Positions 21,573 through 30,334 of a DNA stretch of 64,000 nucleotides are shown piece after piece (within the stretch, counting starts at the first letter, position 1; each line of letters begins with the position of its first letter). The position numbers and the translations under genes were made by a program. The DNA is from Methanobacteriaceae archaeon (lineage in GTDB: Archaea; Methanobacteriota; Methanobacteria; Methanobacteriales; Methanobacteriaceae), in contig DAHVOW010000003.1 of NCBI GenBank assembly GCA_027318585.1, forward strand, positions 74,619 through 138,618. Direction: 5' to 3'. The notes under the pieces are model-generated. The model was not told where the DNA came from. It was given only the letters and a program-made list of their open reading frames with translations, and searched no databases.

Positions 21573-22877
21573 ATGGAACTCGTAAAAAACGTGGTATGCC
21601 CCTTCTGCGGGACACTATGTGACGACATTATTTGTAAGGTGGAAAACGACGAGATCGTTGGAACCATAAACGCCTGTCGTATTGGACACAGCAAATTTGT
21701 CCATGCTGAAGGTGCCATGCGCTGGAAAAAACCCCAGATAAGGGACGAAAACGGCGAATTGGTGGAGACCACCTATGATGATGCCATTGAAAAGGCTGCC
21801 CAAGTCCTGGCTGCATCAAAAAGACCACTAATGTACGGCTGGAGCTGTACCGAATGTGAAGCCCAGGCCGTAGGTGTCGACCTGGCGGAGCAGACCAAGG
21901 CCATCGTGGATAACACAGCCTCAGTGTGCCACGGACCATCAGTGCTGGCATTACAGGACGTTGGTTACCCAATATGTACCTTTGGTGAGGTTAAAAACCG
22001 GGCCGATGTGGTGGTTTACTGGGGCTGCAACCCCATGCACGCCCACCCACGACACCTATCCCGCCACGTATTCGCCAGGGGATTCTTCCGGGAAAGAGGC
22101 CGATCCGACCGGACCCTAATCGTGGTAGATCCCCGTGAAAGTGATTCCTCAAAATTGGCTGACATCCACCTGCAGGTGGGATACAACCAGGATTACGAAC
22201 TTTTAGATGCCATGCGGGCAGCTATGATGGGCCATGAAATCCTATACGATGAAGTGGCCGGAATTCCCCGCGAAGAAATCATGGAAGCCGTGGAAGCCCT
22301 GAAAAATGCTCAGTTCGGTATTCTCTTCTTCGGAATGGGAATCACTCACAGCCGAGGAAAGCACCGGAACATCGACACTGCCATTATGATGGTCCAGGAT
22401 TTGAACAACTTCGCTAAGTTCACCCTGATCCCAATGAGGGGACACTACAACGTGACTGGATTTAACCAGGTAGCAACCTGGGAGAGCGGATACCCCTACT
22501 GTATTGACTTTGCCACTGGAATTCCACGATACAATCCGGGTGAAACCGGTGCCAACGACGTTCTACAGAACAAGGAAACCGATGCCATGATGGTTATCGC
22601 ATCAGACCCAGGAGCTCACTTCCCACAGAAGTCCCTGCGACGCATGGCCGAAATACCGGTTATAGCCATCGAACCCCATCGAACCCCCACTACGGAATTG
22701 GCTGATATCATCCTACCACCCGCCATCGTGGGAATGGAGACTGACGGAACCGCCTATCGTATGGAAGGTGTTCCCATCCGGATGAGGAAAGTGGTGGACT
22801 CAGACCTTCTTTCGGACCGGGAAATACTGCAAAGACTGCTTAAAAGGGTAATGGAAATTAAAACCGCTTCCAAGTAA
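21573..22877 (+). CDS. fwdB: Formylmethanofuran dehydrogenase subunit B (W-pterin active site)
   Basis: Catalytic subunit that reduces CO2 to formate at a tungstopterin centre. The N-terminal [4Fe-4S] motif is CPFCGTLC (Cys 9, 12, 16) with a fourth Cys near residue 35. The W ligand should lie in GWSCTECEAQ (Cys 92 or 95). It is an ordinary Cys codon, so this is the cysteine and not the selenocysteine form known in some methanogens. 434 residues is the expected length. It is last in the operon, and a hairpin spanning its stop codon followed by T runs ends the transcript. Confidence 0.95.
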   Translation: MELVKNVVCPFCGTLCDDIICKVENDEIVGTINACRIGHSKFVHAEGAMRWKKPQIRDENGELVETTYDDAIEKAAQVLAASKRPLMYGWSCTECEAQAVGVDLAEQTKAIVDNTASVCHGPSVLALQDVGYPICTFGEVKNRADVVVYWGCNPMHAHPRHLSRHVFARGFFRERGRSDRTLIVVDPRESDSSKLADIHLQVGYNQDYELLDAMRAAMMGHEILYDEVAGIPREEIMEAVEALKNAQFGILFFGMGITHSRGKHRNIDTAIMMVQDLNNFAKFTLIPMRGHYNVTGFNQVATWESGYPYCIDFATGIPRYNPGETGANDVLQNKETDAMMVIASDPGAHFPQKSLRRMAEIPVIAIEPHRTPTTELADIILPPAIVGMETDGTAYRMEGVPIRMRKVVDSDLLSDREILQRLLKRVMEIKTASK

Positions 22878-22912
22878 GCGGTATTTTTCATTTTTTTTAA
22901 TTTTTTAAATTA
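22863..22912 (+). terminator. Hairpin plus T-tract terminator of the fwd operon
   Basis: Perfect 7-bp arms ACCGCTT and AAGCGGT enclose 6 nt; the loop contains the first base of the fwdB stop codon. TTTTTC and then TTTTTTTT and TTTTTT follow at once. It looks like an intrinsic terminator, unusual in archaea in having a stem; the T runs alone could suffice. Confidence 0.6.
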
Positions 22913-23015
22913 ACTGATTTATTCTTCTATTCATCTTACAAGAAACTGATTCTAAAATAACAGTTTAAACTAATTCCATCAGGATTACTAAAGGAATTTT
23001 TCATTTACTAAAAGA

Positions 23016-23062
23016 AGCAGTGAATGTGGGTACTCCGGGGGGCTATGATACACATTCCATCC
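23016..23062. ncRNA. Candidate structured small RNA between fwdB and the surface gene
   Basis: A GC-rich island in an otherwise AT-rich gap between two converging genes. GAATGTG (23022-23028) pairs perfectly with CACATTC (23051-23057) around a 22-nt loop holding CCGGGGGG. No frame of use is open here. GC-rich islands of this sort in AT-rich archaeal gaps often mark RNA genes. Strand is not determined. The rest of the 22913-23099 gap shows nothing recognisable. Confidence 0.3.
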
Positions 23063-23100
23063 TCATGGTTACGTAGATTAGTATCTGAATCTTAAAAATG

Positions 23101-23132
23101 AAAAAAAAATGGGAAGGGGAGTATGAACTCCC
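23101..23132 (-). terminator. Hairpin and T9 terminator of the DUF11 surface gene
   Basis: On the minus strand GGGAGT and ACTCCC pair with a 4-nt loop (23117-23132), followed by CTTCCCA and nine T. It starts only 2 bp after the surface-protein stop codon. Confidence 0.6.
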
Positions 23133-23133
23133 A

Positions 23134-24456
23134 TTAATTTCTTCGAGTGCCTACCAGTCCACCAAGTACTAATAGTACTGCCAGAACAATTCCGGCTAGT
23201 GGCGCTCCGGTGGTTTGCATACCGATGGTTCCGGCTGCTCTAACTGTGGTTTCTTCCTGGACGTTGATGGTTATGGATTGTTGGTTGCTGTTGAGAGTGG
23301 GGTCGAAAGTGCTGGTTGAAAGTGTAGGATTGAGCAGATATTGTCCTGCTTCCACTATCCGTAAGGATAGCCACATGTACGGATCTCCCACTGGAACTTC
23401 ACCTATGGTCCAGGTTATGATCCTGGTGGTTGGATCGTAAGTGTACGTTCCTGTGTCCACATTAGCACCAGCAAATTCCAGTCCCTCAGGGATTTTATAG
23501 GTCATAACCACATCCTTAGCAGCGTCAGGTCCTTTGTTACCCACTTTAAGGGTGTAGATCACTGTTTCTCTGACTACGGGATCTTCTTTACTAGGTGTTA
23601 TCTGGAGATAAAGGCCAGATTGCACACGAGTAACGTAATATCCGGAAACCGCCGAATCATTCTGATCTGCAGTGTTAATGGCGTTAGTCCATTTTACACC
23701 AGTTCCTTGGGTGGAGTAAACCCTATATGCATAAGCATCGAAAGCAGCGAAATTATCTAAATTTTCGAATGCATAGGTTACCTTTATCATCCCATTATCA
23801 ATTAGGGTTAAACCAGCATATTCGGGCCTGGCCAGTGTGGTAGTTCCAATACTGCCTGCGTATAGGTCTATGAACATAATATTAAAGCTGTTGGATGCAT
23901 CATTCATGTTCTGACCTTCGAAGATAGGATAATCCAATACAGTACTTGGTCTCCAATCTTGAGGACCGTAGAGGAAATCAGCCTTGGTGAATGTCTCTGT
24001 TATGGTTACGTAATTAAGATCACTTGGCTTAGGATAAGAATTTTTAGCCACAGGATTCCAAACATAACCACTGCTGGTGATGGTTACATTGAAGTTATCA
24101 GGTATAGTACCGTTCACTGCCAGTAATAGAATTCCATTATCAATCCATCCCACACTGCCTGTATCAAAGATATAGAATGTACCGGACTGATTGCTAGTAA
24201 AAACCACGTTCCCAGTGTTGCTACTGTTTATGGAAGAAATTTTTAAACTATTCAATCCTTGACCTGTACTTTGATTCGAATGGAAATTGTAGCTTTCATT
24301 TCCAAAATCATCGAACCGGGCACCTGCATCGTTGGACACGGTTAGATTAACATTTTTATTGGTAGGTATTTCAGCGGCGGTTGCACAACTACAGAGAATC
24401 ATAACCACAGCAAAGGTCATTACCATCATAATTGTGTGTTTTTTCAAGTATTTCAC
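23134..24456 (-). CDS. Cell-surface DUF11 protein with C-terminal anchor
   Basis: Secreted, wall-attached protein of 440 residues. An N-terminal signal peptide is evident (KKHTIMMVMTFAVVMILC, cleavage near ATAAE). Residues about 280-400 form a DUF11-type beta domain (VRETVIYTLKVGNKGPDAAKDVV in part). The C-terminus has the motif MQTTGAPL, then a hydrophobic run and TRRN, an anchor pattern that reappears (MQETGMPL) in the giant protein at the right edge. Asn/Ser-rich composition fits a surface protein. Binding partner unknown; it may be an adhesin or wall-associated structural protein. Confidence 0.8.
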   Translation of the reverse strand: MKYLKKHTIMMVMTFAVVMILCSCATAAEIPTNKNVNLTVSNDAGARFDDFGNESYNFHSNQSTGQGLNSLKISSINSSNTGNVVFTSNQSGTFYIFDTGSVGWIDNGILLLAVNGTIPDNFNVTITSSGYVWNPVAKNSYPKPSDLNYVTITETFTKADFLYGPQDWRPSTVLDYPIFEGQNMNDASNSFNIMFIDLYAGSIGTTTLARPEYAGLTLIDNGMIKVTYAFENLDNFAAFDAYAYRVYSTQGTGVKWTNAINTADQNDSAVSGYYVTRVQSGLYLQITPSKEDPVVRETVIYTLKVGNKGPDAAKDVVMTYKIPEGLEFAGANVDTGTYTYDPTTRIITWTIGEVPVGDPYMWLSLRIVEAGQYLLNPTLSTSTFDPTLNSNQQSITINVQEETTVRAAGTIGMQTTGAPLAGIVLAVLLVLGGLVGTRRN

Positions 24457-24606
24457 CTCCTTTTAAGCTTTTAAATAATCTAAATGACATGTTGAGCTTT
24501 GCATTTCAATTTATATAAATATTGTTATTCGCTATATGGGCTTAAAAAAGATATTATAATGCTTTAATTCGACACGAATTCGCATGCTTATTGTAAAAAA
24601 ATCAAA

Positions 24607-25392
24607 TTAGTATTCATTTATTTTCAAGGGTATGCATGCCTTTCGGTCATGAATATCTGCAATCTCCACCTTAATTCCATAGGCCTTCTCCATATTCTCC
24701 GCGGTGACCACCTCTTCGGGAGAACCAACATCGAGGAAGGATCCGTCCTGCATTATGGCCACTTTATTGGCGGAGAGGAAGGCGTGGTCCGGGAAGTGAG
24801 AGGACATTATCACTGAAAGACCAGTTTTAGCCAGGTTTTCAATGATTTTAAGGGTCCTAATCTGGTTTCCAAAGTCCAGATGGGAGGTGGGCTCGTCCAG
24901 GATCATTATATCAGGTTCCTGGGCCAGGACCCTGGCAATGAAGACCAGTTGCTGCTCCCCGCCACTGATCTCGGTGTAGGGCTTATCCTCCATGTGGCTG
25001 ATGTTCAGTGATCTTAAAGCTTTTCTGGCGATTTTATAGTCCTTCTCCGAGGGGGATTCGAAGAGTTCCAGGTGGGGGGATCTTCCCATTAAAACCACGT
25101 CTAAAACTGTGAAAGGAAAGGTGGAATAGTGTATCTGGGGTATGTAACCTATTTTTTTAGCTACACTGACCGCAGACAGTGAGTCCAGGTCTTCACCATC
25201 TAAAATGATGGTTCCGGAATTTAATTTCATAAGACCGGTAAGGCACTTGATCAGGGTCGTTTTTCCTGTCCCGTTTGCACCTAAAATGCAAAAAACATCT
25301 CCATGGTCGGTGGAGAAATTGATATCCCGGAAGATGTTATTTTCCCCATCATATGAAAAGCTACCATTTTGAATTTCCATCAGTTGGTTCAT
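24607..25392 (-). CDS. FecE/BtuD-type ABC transporter ATP-binding protein
   Basis: Cytoplasmic ATPase of an iron-siderophore/haem/cobalamin-type importer. Walker A (GANGTGKTT), the ABC signature (SGGEQQ) and Walker B (IMILDEPTSHLD) are all present. The stop codon of the permease gene overlaps ATG 25392 (ATGA) with GAGGT before it; the frame also offers TTG 25398, which is less likely. The cargo cannot be told from this subunit. Confidence 0.9.
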   Translation of the reverse strand: MNQLMEIQNGSFSYDGENNIFRDINFSTDHGDVFCILGANGTGKTTLIKCLTGLMKLNSGTIILDGEDLDSLSAVSVAKKIGYIPQIHYSTFPFTVLDVVLMGRSPHLELFESPSEKDYKIARKALRSLNISHMEDKPYTEISGGEQQLVFIARVLAQEPDIMILDEPTSHLDFGNQIRTLKIIENLAKTGLSVIMSSHFPDHAFLSANKVAIMQDGSFLDVGSPEEVVTAENMEKAYGIKVEIADIHDRKACIPLKINEY

Positions 25393-26426
25393 ACCCAAAC
25401 CTCTTTACTCTTTCTAAGAAGGTATAAGAAGAAAGGAACTCCTATCAATGCAGTAAGGATTCCCACTGGAATTTCGACGGTGGTAATTGTCCGGGCCACA
25501 TCATCGATCAGTAACATGAAGAATGCCCCGATAATAACACTGGCTGGTAATAGAATTTTATGGTCAGGTCCCACTATCATACGTGCCACATGGGGTATGA
25601 CCAGCCCCACCCAACCTATTATGCCGCAGATACTCACTGAAGAAGCAGTTACAATGGTGCAACTGAAAATTATAATGGCCTGTAGCTTTTTGGTATCCAC
25701 CCCCATGGTACGAGCCTCTTCTTCCCCCATGGACAGTACATTTATCCGCCAGCGGATGAGTAACAGGATAGAAATTCCGAATAGTACGGGTATGCCCATC
25801 ATCACCAATTTCTGTGGAGTCACCCCTGCAAAACTTCCTAACAGCCAGAAGACAATGCTGGGAAGCTGTTGGTAGGGATCAGCCACATATTTAGCCAGAG
25901 AAATCATGGCCCCGAAGAAGGATTCGATGGCGATTCCACACAAGATCAAGGTCAGGATGGAGGTGCCTTTGAAGGTTCTGCTTATGAAATAGGTGAGAGC
26001 CACGGCTATCAGGCCCCCTATAAACGCTGATACCTGGATCATCACTGCACTGAGGGAAAGAAGTATGGCCAGAGCCGCTCCAAATCCTGCTCCAGCAGAA
26101 ACTCCCAGTTTATCAGGAGATACCAGAGGGTTTTTAAATAAACCCTGGAAAGCTGCTCCAGCTATGGATAATGCCGATCCAACCAACATAGCTGCCAGAA
26201 TACGGGGCAACCTAATCTGGAAAATCACCGCATCCGAAGGCAAGGGGACAATGGTGTTAAGTGGCACTATCTTCGAAGCAATAACCATTAATACTTCCAG
26301 AGGGCTGATGGGATACCTTCCAACCAGGAATGAACTGAAAAATAAAAGAATTAAGGGAATGGTTAGTAGTAAGAGGGTGGAGGTTTGATGGGCTAATAGT
26401 TTGTTTCTGATGCTGGTTTTGAACAT
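25389..26426 (-). CDS. FecCD-type ABC transporter permease
   Basis: Integral membrane subunit of 345 residues with about ten hydrophobic segments and the family signatures (LPRILAAMLVGSALSIAGAAFQ in part, GWVGLVIPHVARMIVGPDH in part). Works with the ATPase downstream and the binding protein upstream. Overlaps the ATPase gene by 4 bp. Confidence 0.93.
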   Translation of the reverse strand: MFKTSIRNKLLAHQTSTLLLLTIPLILLFFSSFLVGRYPISPLEVLMVIASKIVPLNTIVPLPSDAVIFQIRLPRILAAMLVGSALSIAGAAFQGLFKNPLVSPDKLGVSAGAGFGAALAILLSLSAVMIQVSAFIGGLIAVALTYFISRTFKGTSILTLILCGIAIESFFGAMISLAKYVADPYQQLPSIVFWLLGSFAGVTPQKLVMMGIPVLFGISILLLIRWRINVLSMGEEEARTMGVDTKKLQAIIIFSCTIVTASSVSICGIIGWVGLVIPHVARMIVGPDHKILLPASVIIGAFFMLLIDDVARTITTVEIPVGILTALIGVPFFLYLLRKSKEVWV

Positions 26427-26452
26427 TTATTCCTACCTAAACTGGGATTTTT

Positions 26453-27520
26453 CTAGGCTTCTAAGCCTGAAGAGGTTAATATATCGCTTAATTCCGAATC
26501 GGTTAAGTTATAGTGGTAGAAGTTGGCATAGAATTTTCTAGTCATGTTATTAAGATCCAGATCTGAAAATTTATCGGGATATAAGACTTTAGCAGTCCAT
26601 GCGATACCTAAAATCGTGTTAGCTCCAGGGGGACTTTCAAACCAGTTAAAGGGTGATTGTGGAACCAGATAAACTTGCTTATCCTGTACTGCTTTCACAT
26701 TCTGCCAGACCGGATCACTGTAGATGTTTTGGTAAAACTGCGGATCGCTGGCAATGATCACATCTGGGTTCGCAGCCAGAATCATTTCCATAGAAACTGT
26801 GGAACTTCCCTTGGCCAAAGGCACCTGCACCACGTTAACCCCGCCGCAGATGTCGATTAATTGGGTGTGACTGGAACCAGAGGGATTACTCTGTAATCCT
26901 GTACTATCCCTGGCGTAGTAGACCTTCTTTTTCTGTGAGTCTGGAATTTCCGCCACTCTGCCCTGGACTTTCTTAAGCACATTATTATGAATCTCTATTA
27001 AATCCTCAGCCTTTTCATCTTGACCCAGGATTAAGCCCAGGAATCGAATGGAGGCGGTTATGTTGGTAATGTTGTTATCTCCCTCCACGTCCACCACTGG
27101 AATGGAGCCGCATTTTTGCTGAATGGCATCCACGTCTTCCACGGACCGACCATGACCCACAAAAACCACATCCGGATGGGCAGATAATATAGCTTCGTAA
27201 TTGGCATCCTCTTTTCCCCCACCCAGCACTGGTAGGTTACTATATTTTTCAGCCATGTACTGGTTCTCACTATCACCCCTTTCAGCGCTCCAACCAATCA
27301 ATTTATCCGGGGCCAACATGTAAAGCATTACCGTAGTGGAGGCGGTAATAGAATAAACCCGATTTATCTCCGATGGCACATCAATGCTGCGCCCTAACAT
27401 ATCCTTATCTTTACTATTTAAGGAGCTGCTTGAAGTTTGATTTATTATATAGACGCCTAGTGCGGTTACCAGAACCAATATGAGAATAATTGCAATCAGA
27501 CTATTTCTTTCCTGCTTCAT
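26453..27520 (-). CDS. FecB/BtuF-type substrate-binding protein
   Basis: Extracellular ligand-binding component of the FecCD importer. A single N-terminal hydrophobic segment (SLIAIILILVLVTALG) without a lipobox Cys indicates a signal anchor. The body has the periplasmic-binding-protein class III pattern (INRVYSITASTTVMLYML, HPDVVFVG, ANPDVIIASDP). ATG 27520 has GGTACTG before it; the frame also allows 27529. Ligand could be Fe(III)-chelate, cobalamin or another metal complex. The divergent ExbB-like operon starts 195 bp away. Confidence 0.88.
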   Translation of the reverse strand: MKQERNSLIAIILILVLVTALGVYIINQTSSSSLNSKDKDMLGRSIDVPSEINRVYSITASTTVMLYMLAPDKLIGWSAERGDSENQYMAEKYSNLPVLGGGKEDANYEAILSAHPDVVFVGHGRSVEDVDAIQQKCGSIPVVDVEGDNNITNITASIRFLGLILGQDEKAEDLIEIHNNVLKKVQGRVAEIPDSQKKKVYYARDSTGLQSNPSGSSHTQLIDICGGVNVVQVPLAKGSSTVSMEMILAANPDVIIASDPQFYQNIYSDPVWQNVKAVQDKQVYLVPQSPFNWFESPPGANTILGIAWTAKVLYPDKFSDLDLNNMTRKFYANFYHYNLTDSELSDILTSSGLEA

Positions 27521-27640
27521 CAGTACCATACCTGTGGAAGTTATTTATTGATGGGTGTTCACACTCAGATCATTTGAAAGAATTTCATTTAATAATACTA
27601 TTTAAAGTAGTTAGTACTGGTATTCGCTTGTTTAAGATAT

Positions 27641-27654
27641 GTATATATATACAC
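27641..27654 (+). promoter_or_regulatory. TATA element of the ExbB-like operon
   Basis: GTATATATATACAC lies about 65 bp before the preferred start at 27715 and would give a transcription start near 27672. Confidence 0.45.
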
Positions 27655-27660
27655 TTCAAT

Positions 27661-27699
27661 AATATTATTTTAAAACCTCATGTAAAGGGAAATAATATT
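27661..27699. promoter_or_regulatory. 10-bp inverted repeat at the ExbB-like operon promoter
   Basis: AATATTATTT (27661-27670) and AAATAATATT (27690-27699) are perfect inverted copies separated by 19 nt. They flank the expected transcription start and end just before the AAAGGG ribosome-binding site. The element could be an operator (for example metal responsive) or a leader stem. Confidence 0.4.
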
Positions 27700-27714
27700 C
27701 TAAAGGGAATGAAT

Positions 27715-28518
27715 ATGAATCTTCGATCGATTATATTGGCCACAATTACTATTGCACTCTTTTTTTCGGTATTCGGCACGGCTTTTGCCGAAGATTATCC
27801 TGGAGCTTCCATAAGTGTCACTGTGGATAAAAGAACGGTTAACGTGGGGGACACGGTGTACATGACCGTCACTGCCACTAACACGGGGGTTAATTGTACC
27901 TTGACCAACGTAGTGGTGTACATTTCCAAAGGAGAACTCAAAGTTTTATCAGCATCATACTCCGGTGATAATCCCAGCAAAGGCTATCAGTCGGCCAGTA
28001 GTTCATGGCCATTAGGCAATATAAGGCCTGGAAAGAAGGTAGGACCATATAAAACCCTGGTCCTGGGTCTTCAAATCCCTCCTGAAGCGGCTGGAAAAAC
28101 AATAACCTTATCAGCCAGATTTAAACTTCCCCTTAACTTTTATTACGACAATTTAGGAACAAATTACCAAAATTTCTATCCCAGCGTTTCAGCTGATTCA
28201 GCCACCATTACGGTTAATCCCAGTGGTCAGGGAACTGGTACCGGCACCGGTGGGGGAGGAACATCAGCTGGCCCTGGTGCCGCTTCTCCTGGAAATACTA
28301 ATACCCTATCTGGAGCAGCACAAATAGTTCAACAGGCTGATTCTGATGGTATTGGTGATGGATTAGCTGGATCGGACGATTCTGGTGGTAAAGCCTACGA
28401 AGTTTATGAGAACCTGACTGAAAACCAAGAGGAAGCTTCTCCGTACAGTTATTTAGCAGGCATACTACTAATCGTGGCTTTAGTAATCGGCGGATACTTC
28501 TATGGTATAAGAAGATGA
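27715..28518 (+). CDS. Secreted, membrane-anchored protein of the ExbB-like operon
   Basis: 267-residue exported protein. Signal peptide at residues 1-24 (cleavage near AFAED), a beta-rich domain resembling DUF11/CARDB repeats (VNVGDTVYMTVTATNTG), a Gly/Thr-rich flexible linker (about 180-205), an acidic stretch and a C-terminal transmembrane helix ending in GIRR. The frame extends to 27490, but AAAGGG is correctly placed only for ATG 27715. It leads an operon with the channel-like and DUF2149 genes (72 and 8 bp gaps), so it may be the extracellular receiver of the force these proteins could transmit. Function unproven. Confidence 0.75.
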   Translation: MNLRSIILATITIALFFSVFGTAFAEDYPGASISVTVDKRTVNVGDTVYMTVTATNTGVNCTLTNVVVYISKGELKVLSASYSGDNPSKGYQSASSSWPLGNIRPGKKVGPYKTLVLGLQIPPEAAGKTITLSARFKLPLNFYYDNLGTNYQNFYPSVSADSATITVNPSGQGTGTGTGGGGTSAGPGAASPGNTNTLSGAAQIVQQADSDGIGDGLAGSDDSGGKAYEVYENLTENQEEASPYSYLAGILLIVALVIGGYFYGIRR

Positions 28519-28589
28519 GTTACTCCCTTTTTTAATGTTTTAGCAACTTAAAGGTATTATTAAAGATTATAAAGATTAACGGTGATTAA

Positions 28590-29234
28590 ATGGCCTTAGA
28601 ATACTTCAGCGGATTTTCAGCTTCAATGCACACCATCTCCCAGAGTCTCCTGTATCCGGTTTTAATTGTTTTGGCCATATTCTTCATTTATTCTCTCCTT
28701 TCCGTGGGGATGATGCTGGCAGAATACTATAGACGCCGTAAAATACACTTAGACGTTAAAAATGTGGCGGGGTTAATTCTATCCCTATCAAGGGAAAACA
28801 TCTCCAGTGAGATCTCCACGGTCTTAAACAACGTTCAAATCTCTGAAAGCTATAAACAAGTTCTAATAGCCCTGTCTCAAACCAAGAATGCTGATCCTGC
28901 TTTCCGGGAATCACTGGCACTGAAGATGATGGAAGATGAAACCATTAAGGTCGCTAAGAAACTGGAAAAAACTGATATTATCGCCAAAATATCGCCGGCA
29001 GTGGGGTTAATGGGAACATTAATCCCCCTGGGGCCAGGATTAACTGCTCTGGGAGCGGGAGAAATTCAACTCCTGGCAGACCACCTTATGACCGCCTTTG
29101 ATGCAGCAGTACTGGGTATGGCGGCGGCGGCCATTGCTTTTACTATTTCCAAAATCAGACGTCGATGGTACGAAGAAGACATTTCCAACCTTGAAACCCT
29201 GGCTGAGTCAGTTCTGGAGGTTTTAAAATCTTAA
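28590..29234 (+). CDS. MotA/TolQ/ExbB-type proton channel protein
   Basis: 214-residue membrane protein. One hydrophobic segment lies near residues 17-40, then a cytoplasmic helical domain, and two more helices from about 133 to 190. The C-terminal signature SPAVGLMGTLIPLGPGLTALG...TAFDAAVLGMAAAAIAFTISKIRRRW (quoted in pieces) follows the ExbB/TolQ pattern of a Gly-rich loop followed by a Thr/Ala-rich helix and basic end. GGTGAT precedes the ATG. Such channels couple proton flow to a partner like ExbD; the neighbour DUF2149 protein fits that role. Confidence 0.88.
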   Translation: MALEYFSGFSASMHTISQSLLYPVLIVLAIFFIYSLLSVGMMLAEYYRRRKIHLDVKNVAGLILSLSRENISSEISTVLNNVQISESYKQVLIALSQTKNADPAFRESLALKMMEDETIKVAKKLEKTDIIAKISPAVGLMGTLIPLGPGLTALGAGEIQLLADHLMTAFDAAVLGMAAAAIAFTISKIRRRWYEEDISNLETLAESVLEVLKS

Positions 29235-29242
29235 AACGAAGG

Positions 29243-29584
29243 ATGATGAAACGGCGAAAAGCTCTGCTTTCTTCTGATGAGCAGATAGATCCCATGATCT
29301 ACGCGGTTAACATGGTAGACTGTATGCTGGTCTTAGCAGTGGGTTTTCTCATATTCACCATCATGTCCATGAACCTGCAGAGTGTGGTTTTCGCGGATAT
29401 GTCCCCTGAGGAGAGGATGGAGTTGTCTAACCTCATTAAACAGACGGTGGAAGTGGAAATGGGCCAGGAAATTAACCAAACACTGGAGATCGAAACCGGA
29501 AGTGGCAGTGGATATCAGGAGATGGGTATGGTCTACAAGGACCCCCAGACCGGTAAGTTGATAATGGTTCCGGGAGGAAGCTGA
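29243..29584 (+). CDS. DUF2149 protein, ExbD/MotB-like
   Basis: 113-residue protein with a basic N-terminus, one transmembrane helix (about residues 20-42) and a short extracellular tail. The helix begins VNMVDCMLVLAVGFLIF; its Asp aligns with the essential proton-carrying Asp of ExbD (in IDVMLVLLIIF) and MotB. The gene lies 8 bp after the ExbB-like gene. The resemblance is by motif and context; DUF2149 itself has no assigned function. Confidence 0.75.
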   Translation: MMKRRKALLSSDEQIDPMIYAVNMVDCMLVLAVGFLIFTIMSMNLQSVVFADMSPEERMELSNLIKQTVEVEMGQEINQTLEIETGSGSGYQEMGMVYKDPQTGKLIMVPGGS

Positions 29585-29611
29585 ACCATTTTTTTTAATT
29601 GAGGTGATACA

Positions 29612-30316
29612 ATGGCAGTTTTTGTATGTATGGATGATACTGACAACCTGAACTCCAGGGGAACGGGAAGACTGGCCCGAGCGGTGGCGGCCAAACTCTC
29701 AGAGAACTATTCCGTGTTGGGAGTTACCCGTCATCAGTTGTATGTGCATCCGGATATCCCCTACACTTCCCATAATAGCTGTGGGGTGGTGCACCTGGAC
29801 CTTTCCGGCCAGGAATTTTTGGGAGACATCTTCGATATAGTAAAATCAGAGATGCTGGATGATTTTATAGAAGGCAGCGATCCAGGTCTGGCTGTGGCCA
29901 GCAGCGAACAGATCTCCCCGGCACTGGTTGCCTATGGAAAGGATGCTAAAAACACAGTTCTATCCCAGGATAAGGCCCGGACACTTGCCAGAAATCTGGG
30001 GATTCAACTGGAAGGCCTGGGCGGAACTGAGGATGGTGTGATTGGAGCCATGGCTGGTTTAGGATTAGCTTCAACCGCTAATGATGGTAGATTTTTAATG
30101 ATCGGTGAAATAAGGGAATTAACCGGCGCACAAACCGTTCAAAAGCTCATTAAGGCCGGTATTGATGGAATATATACTCTGGACGGAAGGTCAGTTACCG
30201 ATGGCATTATCTTTAACGATGAGAACAAGTCGGTAAAGCCCTGCCCTGTGAATGGTCAGGCCATATTATATGTGGAAAAAAAAGATGGGGAGTATTGGGC
30301 GGTTAAAAGAAATTAA
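29612..30316 (+). CDS. DDTD-motif protein resembling the TiaS N-terminal domain
   Basis: 234-residue cytoplasmic protein. The start FVCMDDTDNLNSRGTGRLAR holds the acidic DDTD motif seen in the ATP-dependent kinase part of TiaS (tRNA-Ile2 agmatidine synthetase). The TiaS tRNA-binding and zinc domains are absent, so this is a stand-alone relative and not TiaS itself. Later segments GGTEDGVIGAMAGLGLA and VKPCPVNGQAILYVEK are family-like. GAGGTGAT precedes the ATG. It may share the ExbB-like operon (27 bp gap). Its reaction is unknown. Confidence 0.65.
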   Translation: MAVFVCMDDTDNLNSRGTGRLARAVAAKLSENYSVLGVTRHQLYVHPDIPYTSHNSCGVVHLDLSGQEFLGDIFDIVKSEMLDDFIEGSDPGLAVASSEQISPALVAYGKDAKNTVLSQDKARTLARNLGIQLEGLGGTEDGVIGAMAGLGLASTANDGRFLMIGEIRELTGAQTVQKLIKAGIDGIYTLDGRSVTDGIIFNDENKSVKPCPVNGQAILYVEKKDGEYWAVKRN

Positions 30317-30334
30317 ACAACATTCTCGTTAGAT

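Noticed and set aside
21573..22877. A selenocysteine codon in fwdB.
   Set aside because: The site reads Cys and the frame has no internal TGA.
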